The notes: a model not told the origin generated them from the sequence alone. A DNA stretch of 44,301 nt from Rhizobiaceae bacterium (GCA_030065115.1 JASJDO010000014.1:1-44301); one strand, 5' to 3'; positions 35,309 through 44,301 are shown, counted from the stretch's first letter. Translations and numbers: made by a program.

Positions 35309-37018
35309 ATGGCAAAACAACATTCAAATGTCTCCTATCAGGTCATGTGGAACCGCTTGATCTCGGTTGTTGAGGAGCAGGCGCAAGCCTTGGTTCGAAC
35401 AGCATTTTCAACGTCAGTTCGTGAAGCAGGTGATCTCTCTGCTGGTGCCTATGACACCCATGGCAGAATGCTTGCCCAAGCGGTTACCGGCACTCCGGGT
35501 CATGTGAATGCAATGGCGGATGCGGTTGCGCATTTCATCCGGCGGATTGGTCGCGAGAACATGTTTGAGGGTGACGTTTACATCACCAACGACCCATGGG
35601 AGGGCACGGGGCATCTACACGATATCACGATTGTATCGCCTTCTTTCAGAAACGATGTTTTGGTCGGTTTTTTTGCCTGTACGGCGCATGTGGTTGACAT
35701 TGGCGGGCGCGGATTTGGTGCGGATGGGGCAAGTGTCTATGAGGAAGGCCTCTACATCCCCATCATGAAGTTTGCTGAACGCGGCGAGGTGGACGATACC
35801 CTCATACGGATTGTGCGGGGAAATGTACGCGAACCGGATCAATTGGTTGGAGACATGTATGCGCTTGCGACCTGTAACGAGATTGGCCATCGTCGACTGA
35901 TCGACATGATGGATGAGTTTGAACTTGACGATCTCGAGGATATTGCCAGTTTCATTCTGGAAAATTCACGTCGTGCGACGCTTGAAAAAATCAATGCCCT
36001 ACCGCAAGAAGAAGCATCGGGCGAAATGACAGTCGACGGGTTTGCTGCGCCGATCACGCTCAAGGTAAAACTCTCAATCGAGAAAGACCGTATCCTCTCT
36101 GATTTTGAGGGAACATCAGGTTTGGACAAAAAAGGGATTAACTGCCCGCTTGTCTACACCAAAGCTTATTGTTGTTATGCGCTCAAATGTGCCATTGCGC
36201 CAGAAATCCCCAATAATCATGCTTCACTTGAGCCTTTTGAGATTGTTGCGCCTGAAAACACCATTGTGAATGCACCGCACCCGGCTCCGGTCGCTCTGCG
36301 CCATATTGTCGGACACTTTGTGCCGGACCTAGTCTATGATGCGCTTGATAAAATCCTGCCAGATACGGTGCCTGCAGAAGGGGCAGGATGTCTGTGCAAT
36401 TTTCAGGTGTCACTCCGCCCAAGAACTGACGAACCGGCGCCGGACGGGACCGTGCGGTCTGAAGTTCTGACATTTAATTCGGGTGGTTCGGGTGCACGGC
36501 CAACTCAGGATGGCATGAATGCAACAGCGTTCCCATCTGGGGTGATGACCATGCCGGTTGAAGCTACTGAACATACCGGCCCTGTTATCATTTGGCGCAA
36601 GGAACTTAGACCTGACAGCGGAGGTGCAGGCAAGTATCGCGGTGGCCTGGGACAATTTATGGAAGTCGGCGCAACCGAGGGCCATGAGTTTGATTTTCAG
36701 GCGATGTTTGACCGCGTTCATCACCCAGCCAGAGGAAGAAAAGGCGGTGAAAATGGTGGTAAAACCTCCATCGCACAAGATGATGGCACGCCCATGAATG
36801 GTAAGGGAAAGCAGTTTGTGCCGCATGGGCGCAAAGTCATGCTCGCTTTTCCGGGTGGTGCAGGCTACGGAAATCCGGAAGAACGTGATCTGGAGTTGGT
36901 CAGACAAGATTTGGCACGGGGATACATTTCTCCCGCTGCTGCTAAAGAAAAGTACGGTCTCGAAGATCAATTGATTGAAGAAATCTTGTCAGGTGTCAAA
37001 AACGGTTTTTTGGACTGA
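35309..37018 (+). CDS. HyuB-type hydantoinase/oxoprolinase/carboxylase subunit B
   Basis: A 569-residue HyuB family protein, partner of HyuA. Seen: the N-terminal helix with E-E-Q-A-Q-A-L-V-R-T-A-F-S-T-S-V-R-E-A-G-D-L-S, G-T-P-G-H-V-N-A-M near residue 68, I-T-N-D-P-W-E-G-T-G-H-L-H-D near 91, and N-S-G-G-S-G-A-R-P near 390. The family C-terminus R-K-V-M-L-A-F-P-G-G-A-G-Y-G-N-P is near 508. AAGGAG precedes the ATG. The amide or ketone acted on is not determined. Last gene of the catabolic cluster; 205 bases separate it from the peroxidase-P450 gene. Confidence 0.92.
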   Translation: MAKQHSNVSYQVMWNRLISVVEEQAQALVRTAFSTSVREAGDLSAGAYDTHGRMLAQAVTGTPGHVNAMADAVAHFIRRIGRENMFEGDVYITNDPWEGTGHLHDITIVSPSFRNDVLVGFFACTAHVVDIGGRGFGADGASVYEEGLYIPIMKFAERGEVDDTLIRIVRGNVREPDQLVGDMYALATCNEIGHRRLIDMMDEFELDDLEDIASFILENSRRATLEKINALPQEEASGEMTVDGFAAPITLKVKLSIEKDRILSDFEGTSGLDKKGINCPLVYTKAYCCYALKCAIAPEIPNNHASLEPFEIVAPENTIVNAPHPAPVALRHIVGHFVPDLVYDALDKILPDTVPAEGAGCLCNFQVSLRPRTDEPAPDGTVRSEVLTFNSGGSGARPTQDGMNATAFPSGVMTMPVEATEHTGPVIIWRKELRPDSGGAGKYRGGLGQFMEVGATEGHEFDFQAMFDRVHHPARGRKGGENGGKTSIAQDDGTPMNGKGKQFVPHGRKVMLAFPGGAGYGNPEERDLELVRQDLARGYISPAAAKEKYGLEDQLIEEILSGVKNGFLD

Positions 37019-37087
37019 CGCATTGCGGTTAATTTCCACTCCACTGTGGTTTAGTTCATCTTGATATCACGGTGAAATCACGCAAGC

Positions 37088-37108
37088 TGTGTACGCTTTC
37101 AGTATACA
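37088..37108. promoter_or_regulatory. Imperfect inverted repeat upstream of the peroxidase-P450 gene
   Basis: TGTGTAC and GTATACA are separated by 7 bases and match 6 of 7 positions as an inverted repeat, about 115 bases upstream of the start at 37224. It could be an operator in this 205-base gap. No convincing terminator for the preceding cluster was found there. Confidence 0.25.
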
Positions 37109-37223
37109 TGTTTGAAATGTGAAATTTGGTCGGATTTGCTGGCGCTCCCTCCGAGTTTCGCAAAACGATTTTCAGTTCAGTTACACGTTCTCGCCAGCGC
37201 TTAATTGGTGTTGGGAGGGAACC

Positions 37224-40200
37224 ATGAACAGAGATTTTTTTAGCAATCACATCGGTACATCCAGCGAACTTACCATGATCGCTGACATCAGGCCCGGTTT
37301 GGTCCCCGTCCGTGAGTCGATCAGTTACTCCTCCCGACTGAGACGGCACCTCAAAATGTTGAGCGCGATGCGGCGGATGGGGATCGAAACAGATCGGGGT
37401 GGGTTGTATGTGGGTCCGATCGATACGCTGCGAACATTGCAATACGTTAAGTGGACATTGATCGACAATGATACGAAAATGCTGCTGACAGTGAATTTCG
37501 ATCAGCCGCTCGAATCCTATATCCGCGATATTGTTGATATTGCCGGCCCGCTTCTGGATACAATCCTTTGTCATTGTGTCGGCTTTGAGGGCGAGAATGG
37601 TGAAGAGGGTCACTATAGCGATCTTGGCTATCACCGCTTTGCAAAGTTTCCGGAAAAGAACCAGGTTGAAGTGGAATTGTTTGCAGCAGCAGCTCCAAAC
37701 TTTACGGTTGATGATGCGGATTATTTGATTGAACAGGATGCGGAGCGCAGGCGTCTCAAGATACGGAATGGTTCTAATAAAAATGGTCCGGTGTATGATT
37801 CAGTCAGCCCTGATGAACTCGAACATTATACGGTTGGCCAGCAGCTAATTACGCCACGTCAGAAACTGTATAATTCATCAAAGGATGATGGACTGCCCGT
37901 ACTGCATCAGGCGCTCAACATTATCCGAACGATGCACGAAAGTTCTCACCTCTTTCCGAAACACAATGATAACGGACTGGAGGTTCGGGACGACTTTCTT
38001 TATTACCGTTTGGCAGAAAGTCTGGTGCAGGGGTTCTGGACCGCGCTTAAGGCAAGAGTGTCTGCCTATCTTCCACTGCTTCAACAAGTCATTGGGAATT
38101 TTCCAAACCTTCCAAAGGTCATTCAAGATGCAATGGTTGATGGCAAAATTGTCTTGCCGGATGATGATCAGGACTTTTGGATTTTGCTCAGGACAATTCT
38201 CGAACTTGTCGCAAACTTCCTGCCTGACACTCCAGATGATGAGCCGAAATCCGATCTTTTGGTGATCGTGGCATTGTTGATCGATTTCAAAGAAGCTCTC
38301 AACTGGTTTGCGAAACGACCCGATGCCAGAAAACGTGAACCAATTATGGATACGGCACCGCAAGAGGTTGAGTTGCAGGTTCCCATCGCTAAACGACCAA
38401 AAAAGATCACTCATGCCTGCCTTGCATTTTTGCGAGTTCAGAATGCTCCCCAGGCAGCAGTTTTTTTGCGATCTATGAGCGATTTGCTTTTCCCGAAGGA
38501 TCTGGATGCGCAATCGTTGTTTTGGACGCTGAGTATCACCAACAAGGGCTTGGAATCTCTCGAAATTCCACAAGATGTTCGTGATCGCTTTCCTGTTCCT
38601 TTTCGTGAGGGCATGGCAGCACGTGCAGGCATGCTTGGCGACACGGATGGAAATCATCCAAAGGATTGGGACTGGCCTAAGGGCACAAACAGTGAGGTGA
38701 TTGACGAATCAAGCATCGACATCATCGTACAAATGCAAACCCGTGATCCGAACTACAAAAAAGATGAAACCTTTGATGAAAACGATCCGACCCAAGCGGG
38801 TCATCCGTTGAATGATGCCTATTGCCAACTCAAAGAATTGGCCGAGCAAAACGGCATGGCCCTATTGGGTTTTGAAGCGATGCAACGGCGACCATCCGAG
38901 GTGGGTTCACCGCGAGGGCATCTTGATTTTGCGGATGGTGTAAGCCAGCCAACTTACAATGGTTATGACGGCTATACCGCCGAGCGAGAAGCGCCGACTG
39001 AAAAGGAAGAGCCTGCAGAGTCAAAGCGGGGCGATATTCTGATTGGTCGTGAAAACAGTCTGGACAAGCCTCTGAACAAAGATGGGAAAGTCTATCACGT
39101 TGGCGAGGAAAGCCGTTATGAGCGGTTTGAAGCCCCGCTTATGGATGGTACGTTTCAGGTTATTCGCAAGACCAGTCTTGATGTGAAAGCATTCCAGAAT
39201 GTTCAACAGAATATTGATGGTCGTGAGTGCGACAAACCTGATCTGACCGAAATCCAGGAAAAAATGTTTGGCAGAAAGAAGGATGGCACACCGCTATTTA
39301 CTCAAGGGTCTGCCCCATATGACAATGATTTCAACTATGCGGATGATCCAAAGGGCGAAACCTGTCCGCTCCAATCGCATATTCGCCGTGCAAATCCGCG
39401 CCGAACAAAAACACCGCGCATTTTGCGCTCCGGTTTCTCTTTTGGCTCATTTGATCATTCAAAGGACGAAGACCGTGGTCTCATGTTCATCTGTTACAAC
39501 GCCAATATTGCGGAACAGTTCGAACTGATCCAACGCTGGATTTCCGGTGGAAATATAACAGGCATATCCAGTCTACACGGCGATCCGATTTTGGCGCCGG
39601 TCCGCCCGGGAAGCAATCGGGTATTCCGCTACTATGATGCAAACAAGGACGTTGTTCGGGTTGAATTGCCGGACAAACCTCTCGCAACGTTGCGCTGGGG
39701 TCTCTATGCGTTCGTTCCATCAAAAGACGGGCTGAACAAGCTTGCTTCTTTGGCGGGTACTGATGTGACCGCAATGTCAGAGCTGGCAAAATTGGGTGCA
39801 GAAGTAATGGAGAAGCGAATTTTTTCTGTTCCGCATAATCAAAGAGCTGATGCATGGAAAATATTGTTGGAAGATCGTGATCATTATCGGCGCGATGAAA
39901 GGGAAGCTGTATGGGCCTGGATTCGCGAAACCCAGAACGGTGTCTATGATACCGGTGATGATGATGCCTATGGCGTGCTGGTCGGGTCTGCCGAGGGCGT
40001 AAGTGAAGTTGTTCTCAATGAGCGGGAAGATTATTCGGTTCGTGAATATTGGTACCGGATGAAAGATTCAATCGGCCCGCAAAATCTGGGCTTTGATCGT
40101 AACCCGGCCAGAGTTGGAAATTCGGATCCCTTTGCAGATGCTGTGAAGCCTGGTGACTATGATATTGATGCGGATTTGATCAATCCGTTTATCGCTGAGT

Positions 40201-41192
40201 ATTCGCTTGAAGAAGTTTTTGCAGATGCCATGCGGCATACGGAGGAGTTTATCGCATCCGTGCCTGTTGAAGAGCAACCGTTGCGACGTCCCATGATCGG
40301 CAACACGCCCGACGATTATGCATCTCCCGGACTTAAGCCGCTTGGCAAATGGCTGGATTTGGAACGGTTGATCGATGATGTCGCGGCTGAATTGTCCGTA
40401 GATTGGTTTGGTCTTCCCAAAGGTACTTCGTTCCTCAAGATTGGTGGTCCGGAAGATGATCATGAAGACCCAAACGCAGTCCCGCATTGCCCACAAGATT
40501 TGCTCAATGCCTCATTTTATGTGTTTGGACCGGCACCTTCGCCTAATGTGAAAGAGGGAGCAACGACGGGCCTTACGCCCAAGATTCCACTGAATCTGGC
40601 ACAATATTCAGCTGAATTGAAAGACCCTCCAAAATACACATTGGTCGAAAAACTGAAGAAGGCCCAAGCTGAGAACCCGGATCACTGGACTGATCAGAAA
40701 ATTGGTGAAGTTCTGGCAGGCGTTACCTTTGGTTTTGTGGGGCCGACACCAGGCAGTTTCCTTTCGGTCATGTATGACTGGATCGATAACAAGGAGCTAT
40801 GGCGCGTGCAGCAAGATCTGGTTGCTGCCGGGCCAGACTATGGTCCCGAGGCTGTTAGAGATGCATTGGAGCCTTGGGTTCTACGTGGAATGCGCGGATG
40901 TCCGATACCAGACATGCTCTACCGCAGGACGGTCGACAAGGTAAATTTGGGTGGTAAATCGGTCGAAGAAGACCGGATGGTAACGTTTAGTATCATGTCG
41001 GCAATTGCAGATGATCCCAGCGTTGAACAACTCCTGTTTGGCGGTGATTATTGGGCGCCAAAGAAGCCACTTCATTCTTGTCCTGGTCAGAAGATGGGCC
41101 TGTATACCATTTACGGTGTGATGGCGGCGATCTTCAAAAGTGGGCGTCTCAGAGCTGAAGGTCCGCTCACGCTGCGTCTTGAAGAAGAATAG
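37224..41192 (+). CDS. DyP-type peroxidase / cytochrome P450-like fusion protein
   Basis: A 1322-residue cytosolic protein with no signal peptide. Residues about 15-165: an alpha/beta module with W-T-L-I-D-N and N-F-D-Q-P-L-E-S-Y-I. About 255-365: helical. About 395-865: DyP peroxidase, with D571 in D-F-A-D-G-V-S-Q-P (usually G-F-x-D-G), haem ligand H719 in C-P-x-x-S-H-I-R-R-A-N-P-R, and distal R735 in I-L-R-S-G-F. About 915-1322: P450-like, with F/Y-S-V-R-x-Y entry region, L-Y-R-R-T near 1232, and Cys1286 in L-H-S-C-P-G. The P450 ExxR glutamate appears replaced (R1221-G-M-R), the I-helix lacks the acid-Thr pair, and the Phe before the Cys loop is absent. ATG 37224 follows GGGAGG. A DyP-P450 chain suggests peroxide formation then rearrangement; substrate unknown. 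Confidence 0.85.
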   Translation: MNRDFFSNHIGTSSELTMIADIRPGLVPVRESISYSSRLRRHLKMLSAMRRMGIETDRGGLYVGPIDTLRTLQYVKWTLIDNDTKMLLTVNFDQPLESYIRDIVDIAGPLLDTILCHCVGFEGENGEEGHYSDLGYHRFAKFPEKNQVEVELFAAAAPNFTVDDADYLIEQDAERRRLKIRNGSNKNGPVYDSVSPDELEHYTVGQQLITPRQKLYNSSKDDGLPVLHQALNIIRTMHESSHLFPKHNDNGLEVRDDFLYYRLAESLVQGFWTALKARVSAYLPLLQQVIGNFPNLPKVIQDAMVDGKIVLPDDDQDFWILLRTILELVANFLPDTPDDEPKSDLLVIVALLIDFKEALNWFAKRPDARKREPIMDTAPQEVELQVPIAKRPKKITHACLAFLRVQNAPQAAVFLRSMSDLLFPKDLDAQSLFWTLSITNKGLESLEIPQDVRDRFPVPFREGMAARAGMLGDTDGNHPKDWDWPKGTNSEVIDESSIDIIVQMQTRDPNYKKDETFDENDPTQAGHPLNDAYCQLKELAEQNGMALLGFEAMQRRPSEVGSPRGHLDFADGVSQPTYNGYDGYTAEREAPTEKEEPAESKRGDILIGRENSLDKPLNKDGKVYHVGEESRYERFEAPLMDGTFQVIRKTSLDVKAFQNVQQNIDGRECDKPDLTEIQEKMFGRKKDGTPLFTQGSAPYDNDFNYADDPKGETCPLQSHIRRANPRRTKTPRILRSGFSFGSFDHSKDEDRGLMFICYNANIAEQFELIQRWISGGNITGISSLHGDPILAPVRPGSNRVFRYYDANKDVVRVELPDKPLATLRWGLYAFVPSKDGLNKLASLAGTDVTAMSELAKLGAEVMEKRIFSVPHNQRADAWKILLEDRDHYRRDEREAVWAWIRETQNGVYDTGDDDAYGVLVGSAEGVSEVVLNEREDYSVREYWYRMKDSIGPQNLGFDRNPARVGNSDPFADAVKPGDYDIDADLINPFIAEYSLEEVFADAMRHTEEFIASVPVEEQPLRRPMIGNTPDDYASPGLKPLGKWLDLERLIDDVAAELSVDWFGLPKGTSFLKIGGPEDDHEDPNAVPHCPQDLLNASFYVFGPAPSPNVKEGATTGLTPKIPLNLAQYSAELKDPPKYTLVEKLKKAQAENPDHWTDQKIGEVLAGVTFGFVGPTPGSFLSVMYDWIDNKELWRVQQDLVAAGPDYGPEAVRDALEPWVLRGMRGCPIPDMLYRRTVDKVNLGGKSVEEDRMVTFSIMSAIADDPSVEQLLFGGDYWAPKKPLHSCPGQKMGLYTIYGVMAAIFKSGRLRAEGPLTLRLEEE

Positions 41193-41237
41193 AGGTCCGC
41201 ATAATGGGCTTTTGCTGCGATCCTGAAGCTGTACGGT

Positions 41238-44200
41238 CTAAAGAATGAAATCGGTTATCCGGGAAGGGTCATTTATAAAAGAGCCTGCCCGGATTTGTTT
41301 TTCCATTTCGGTCGCCTGTTTTTTGTGCCAATGCATGTCTTGTTCCGTCAGCATGTTGGTTGCTTCTGCAAGATTTTTGAGGGCGGCGTTCTTGTCCTTA
41401 AACACTTGTTTCAAACGGGCTTCGTGAAGTAAGGTAATGGCCAGTTCGTGGGGCGAATTGCGTGAATGTGCATAAATCTTAGCTTCTGCGATATGGGCGT
41501 ACGCTTTTTCATAGGATGCACCGGTATTTGTACCATTTCCATTCGCCGATAAAATTGCCAGACTTCTGCTTGCCATTGCGGCGCCAACCGGCTCTCCGAA
41601 TTGTGCGAGTTCAAGCGCTCGTTCTGAAGCTGCGATTGCTTCTTCCCTCCTGCCAGTCATTGCGCAGGCATCCGAAACCCAGCCATAGCAGAAAGAGATA
41701 TAGAGTCGCATTTTTGAGTCCCATAGGCGATCTGCGGCAGCACACAACATATCAATCCCCGCTGTATCGCCAGTAGTGCGCCATATTGAGTATCCGTGGA
41801 TGCAGCGCGCCATGTTGATCAGGTATGGTGAATTGACAATTTCAGACCGTCGACATGACCGTTCAGCAAGATCTTTTGCTTCTGCCCACCGACCTTGCCA
41901 GAGCAGGATTGCTGAACCGAGATTACTAATCGAGCTTTCGATTTCATGGTTGTATTGCTTCACACGTTCAAGAGCTGTTTTGATTAGTCTGTTTCCCTCC
42001 GCAAAATCACCTTGATCAGACTTAACGACCGCCAGAGTTGCCATCGCATAAGACGAAAGGACAGGGACGCTTCTTCCTGATCCCGGATTATTTTCTCTTG
42101 CCTTTAAGGCGGACTCGATGTCCCGCTGTGCACGGATGTAGTCACATCGTGCTGCGTGGACAAAACCGCGGGTAGCGATCACGTCCGATTCCAAACGCTC
42201 GTTTTTTGCTGAATGTGACAATTCCTCAGCTTTGTTCAGGTTTTTGATTGCATCCGCGTAGTCACCAATAACGAGTTGTATGTAACCAATCCAATGGTTC
42301 ACGACCGCCATGGCACCGGTGTCGCCAAACTCTCTGGCAAGTCGAACTGCTTTGGAAAGTATAGGAAGCTGATCTCTTGCGGGCGCATATATGCATGGCA
42401 GTCCCCAGCGCATGGCGGTGGTTAACCACCGCATTCTGTTCTCTTCGGTCGGTTCGCATTGGTCGATCAATTCCAATGCAGTGCCATATTGGTTCTTGGC
42501 CTGATCAAGAGAAGAAAGACTGAGAGCCTTGTCCCCGGCGCGAACCGCGTAAATGACGGCTTGCTCATACTGTCCGGCACCCCGATGGTGAAAGGCCAGT
42601 TGTTCGGCAAAGTCATCAGTATTGTTAGGGCCAGCAACAGATGCCAGATGAGCTGCAAATTGTGCATGCAGTTCTCGACGATCTGACAATCCTATTGTGT
42701 TGTATATGATATCGAACGTGATGCCGTGCTTGAAGTTCAGTTCCTCTCCTTCCAGGCGTGGAGACAATAACCCGACTTCTGTTAATTGGTTCAAAATGGA
42801 CTCATCCACCTCTTCGCCAAGAACTGCACTAAGCAGTGATAGTTCAAGGCCATCGCCGTGGATTGCAGTAACTTCAATGACTTTGCGTTGCAGAGGATCG
42901 AGATTTTCAAATCGGGTGACCATCATGGCCTGCATGGTGCCGGGGAGCTTTTCACTGCTCAGATCATCGATATTTCCGGAAGCATCGTGAAGAAACGCAT
43001 GGCAGATTTCCTCGATGAAAAACGGATTACCGCCAGATTTGTTGTAGATGTATCGCTTGAGTTTTTCCTCCGGCATCCAACCCAGCAATTTTTCCGCTGT
43101 CCTGGAAACTTCTGCCATCTCCATGTTCTGAACGATGAAAGGCTGTACATCAGAGATTGCTTCATCCGAGATTTCATTGCCACGTATTGTGAACAAGAAC
43201 ATGACGGGTTGATCAGAAAGCTCCGAGATAAATTTCCCCAGCATTGCGCGTGACGCATCATCGGCCCATTGCCAATCATCAAACAGAACAATGGTTTTGC
43301 GCCCGGACAGGGCATTTAACAGTTTGGAGTCCAATCGTCGGACTTCCCGGCTGGAATGTGCCGGCTGGGTGTCTGACGGCATTGTCGGATTGTCATCAGA
43401 CAAACCCAGGCTCTCGCTCAGAGCATGCATTGGTTCCAATGGTGCGCTTCGATCCTGTCTTCTGCACCGGACAAAATGGACTTCTTCGCCATTGCCAATT
43501 TTTTGGCGCAGGAATTCAGTTGCCAATCTGGTTTTGCCGACCCCCGGTTCGCCCATAATCACAATGCGTGTGAGACTGTTCTTCTGTGCCTTTGCCCACT
43601 GTTCACCGATCTTGGCGAGAAAATCTTCCCTGCCGACAAATGTGTTTTGTGAGTGCCAAGCTTCACCTGTCAAAAGGTAGGATGGCCGTTGTTTGCCAAG
43701 GACAGCCACTACCGAAAGTTCCTGAGTGTTATGGGTGATCGCGGGTTGTGGTGCTAATGAAAACAGGGATTGCAGACGCCGGACAGATTTTTCTGTTGCC
43801 AGAATGTTAGGCCCTTGATTTCTGCGGGACATTTCCAGGGCATTGGTGATTGGTGGACCAAAGACATCGTAAAGCACTTTTCCATTTTCGGAGATGCGGA
43901 GATAAACAACGCCAGTATCAATACCAATTGCGTGAGAAAAGGTAATGCTACCGCTCGATTTTTGGTTCTCCTGTGTCAGAGCATCATCGATTTCCAGAGA
44001 AGCGGCAATGGCATTTTGTATATCTTCCTCATAGGTTGATAGCGGCCCGAAAACGCCAAATATCTCGCCGCTTACACCCGTTGAAGTCGTGCTTCCAAAC
44101 GCTTCCAGTTTCTCAACAATCATGTTGGTGCGTCTGCGCGTATGTTCTTCAAACTCCTCAATATCCACCAATGTGGAATTCGAAACGGGGGTTATGCGGA

Positions 44201-44294
44201 CCACGACAACAGAAAGAAATTCACGACGCCCCAAAACATTTTTTGGTTTGGCAAGATAGGTTGCCTGCTGTGTGGGTGCTGATGCCTCACCCAT
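41238..44294 (-). CDS. Cyclase-like / AAA-type ATPase / TPR signalling protein (5' end uncertain)
   Basis: At least 1018 residues. Residues about 22-200 follow the class III nucleotidyl cyclase fold (V-F-G-P near 81, E-E-D-I-x-N-A near 89, A-I-G-I-D-T-G-V-V near 122), but both metal aspartates look lost: V-R-I-T-P-V-S where A-D-V-V-G-S-T is usual, and S-G-E-I-F where G-D-G-F is usual. An ATPase domain follows: F-V-G-R-E near 219, Walker A G-E-P-G-V-G-K-T at 248-255, Walker B I-V-L-F-D-D near 335, W-x-W-A-D-D. From about 570 the chain is helical repeats of TPR type. ATG at 44294 is 7 bases from the window edge and the frame stays open, so the true start may lie outside. Convergent with the fusion gene. 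Confidence 0.85.
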   Translation of the reverse strand: MGEASAPTQQATYLAKPKNVLGRREFLSVVVVRITPVSNSTLVDIEEFEEHTRRRTNMIVEKLEAFGSTTSTGVSGEIFGVFGPLSTYEEDIQNAIAASLEIDDALTQENQKSSGSITFSHAIGIDTGVVYLRISENGKVLYDVFGPPITNALEMSRRNQGPNILATEKSVRRLQSLFSLAPQPAITHNTQELSVVAVLGKQRPSYLLTGEAWHSQNTFVGREDFLAKIGEQWAKAQKNSLTRIVIMGEPGVGKTRLATEFLRQKIGNGEEVHFVRCRRQDRSAPLEPMHALSESLGLSDDNPTMPSDTQPAHSSREVRRLDSKLLNALSGRKTIVLFDDWQWADDASRAMLGKFISELSDQPVMFLFTIRGNEISDEAISDVQPFIVQNMEMAEVSRTAEKLLGWMPEEKLKRYIYNKSGGNPFFIEEICHAFLHDASGNIDDLSSEKLPGTMQAMMVTRFENLDPLQRKVIEVTAIHGDGLELSLLSAVLGEEVDESILNQLTEVGLLSPRLEGEELNFKHGITFDIIYNTIGLSDRRELHAQFAAHLASVAGPNNTDDFAEQLAFHHRGAGQYEQAVIYAVRAGDKALSLSSLDQAKNQYGTALELIDQCEPTEENRMRWLTTAMRWGLPCIYAPARDQLPILSKAVRLAREFGDTGAMAVVNHWIGYIQLVIGDYADAIKNLNKAEELSHSAKNERLESDVIATRGFVHAARCDYIRAQRDIESALKARENNPGSGRSVPVLSSYAMATLAVVKSDQGDFAEGNRLIKTALERVKQYNHEIESSISNLGSAILLWQGRWAEAKDLAERSCRRSEIVNSPYLINMARCIHGYSIWRTTGDTAGIDMLCAAADRLWDSKMRLYISFCYGWVSDACAMTGRREEAIAASERALELAQFGEPVGAAMASRSLAILSANGNGTNTGASYEKAYAHIAEAKIYAHSRNSPHELAITLLHEARLKQVFKDKNAALKNLAEATNMLTEQDMHWHKKQATEMEKQIRAGSFINDPSRITDFIL

Positions 44295-44301
44295 CTGGAT
44301 G

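Noticed and set aside
37040-37060. CCAC/GTGG stem with TTTAGTT as terminator after hyuB
   Set aside because: A 4-bp stem with a broken T-run is too weak to support.
37878-38657. 259-residue antisense frame within the DyP-P450 gene
   Set aside because: The plus-strand frame is continuous with a strong ribosome site and domain motifs; the antisense product has no family features.

Overview
The window is a gene-dense piece of an alphaproteobacterial chromosome with roughly balanced base composition. The order omp19-like lipoprotein, zapE, mdh, sucA, sucB, lpd matches what I know of Hyphomicrobiales (Brucella/Rhizobium relatives), so that order is the most likely placement. Two TRAP transporters and a BKACE-type catabolic cluster would suit a marine or host-associated heterotroph, but that is inference. 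I see no IS element, phage gene, tRNA, rRNA or CRISPR array.

Layout. 1-3.8 kb: edge of a PAS-domain protein, a DUF302 secreted protein, a GST, an orphan biotin-dependent carboxyltransferase subunit and a small membrane-anchored unknown. 3.8-6.9 kb (minus): dctP-dctQ-dctM C4-dicarboxylate TRAP transporter with a strong hairpin between dctP and dctQ. 7.2-17.3 kb (plus): omp19-like, zapE, mdh, terminator, sucA, sucB, MAPEG, SDR, lpd. The sucCD genes expected between mdh and sucA are absent. 17.3-25.9 kb (minus): a TPP-riboswitch operon thiD-thiO-thiS-thiG-thiE-thiF-thiY-tenA-thiZ-thiX, nearly every junction a 4-bp ATGA overlap, followed by a quinone-oxidoreductase-like gene. It combines thiazole synthesis with pyrimidine-precursor uptake and salvage and contains no thiC.

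26.1-37.0 kb (plus): a TAXI-type TRAP transporter (binding protein, terminator, giant fused permease, terminator), then a class III aminotransferase, a beta-keto acid cleavage enzyme (BKACE), an acyl-CoA dehydrogenase and HyuA/HyuB ATP-dependent amidohydrolase/carboxylase subunits. This looks like a complete uptake-and-degradation module for an unidentified amide, lactam or beta-amino acid.

37.2-41.2 kb (plus): the most unusual gene, a 1322-residue protein joining an N-terminal module, a DyP-type haem peroxidase domain and a C-terminal cytochrome P450-like domain with an atypical Cys loop. 41.2-44.3 kb (minus, convergent): a large signalling ATPase with a degenerate nucleotidyl-cyclase domain and a TPR-like C-terminus, running to the window edge.

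Functional links. The two TPP-related systems (thiamine operon and 2-oxoglutarate dehydrogenase) lie side by side. The dicarboxylate TRAP system feeds the TCA enzymes. BKACE would produce acetoacetate, whose usual activation uses succinyl-CoA, the product of SucAB; with sucCD missing locally this gives a testable idea about how this organism handles succinyl-CoA.
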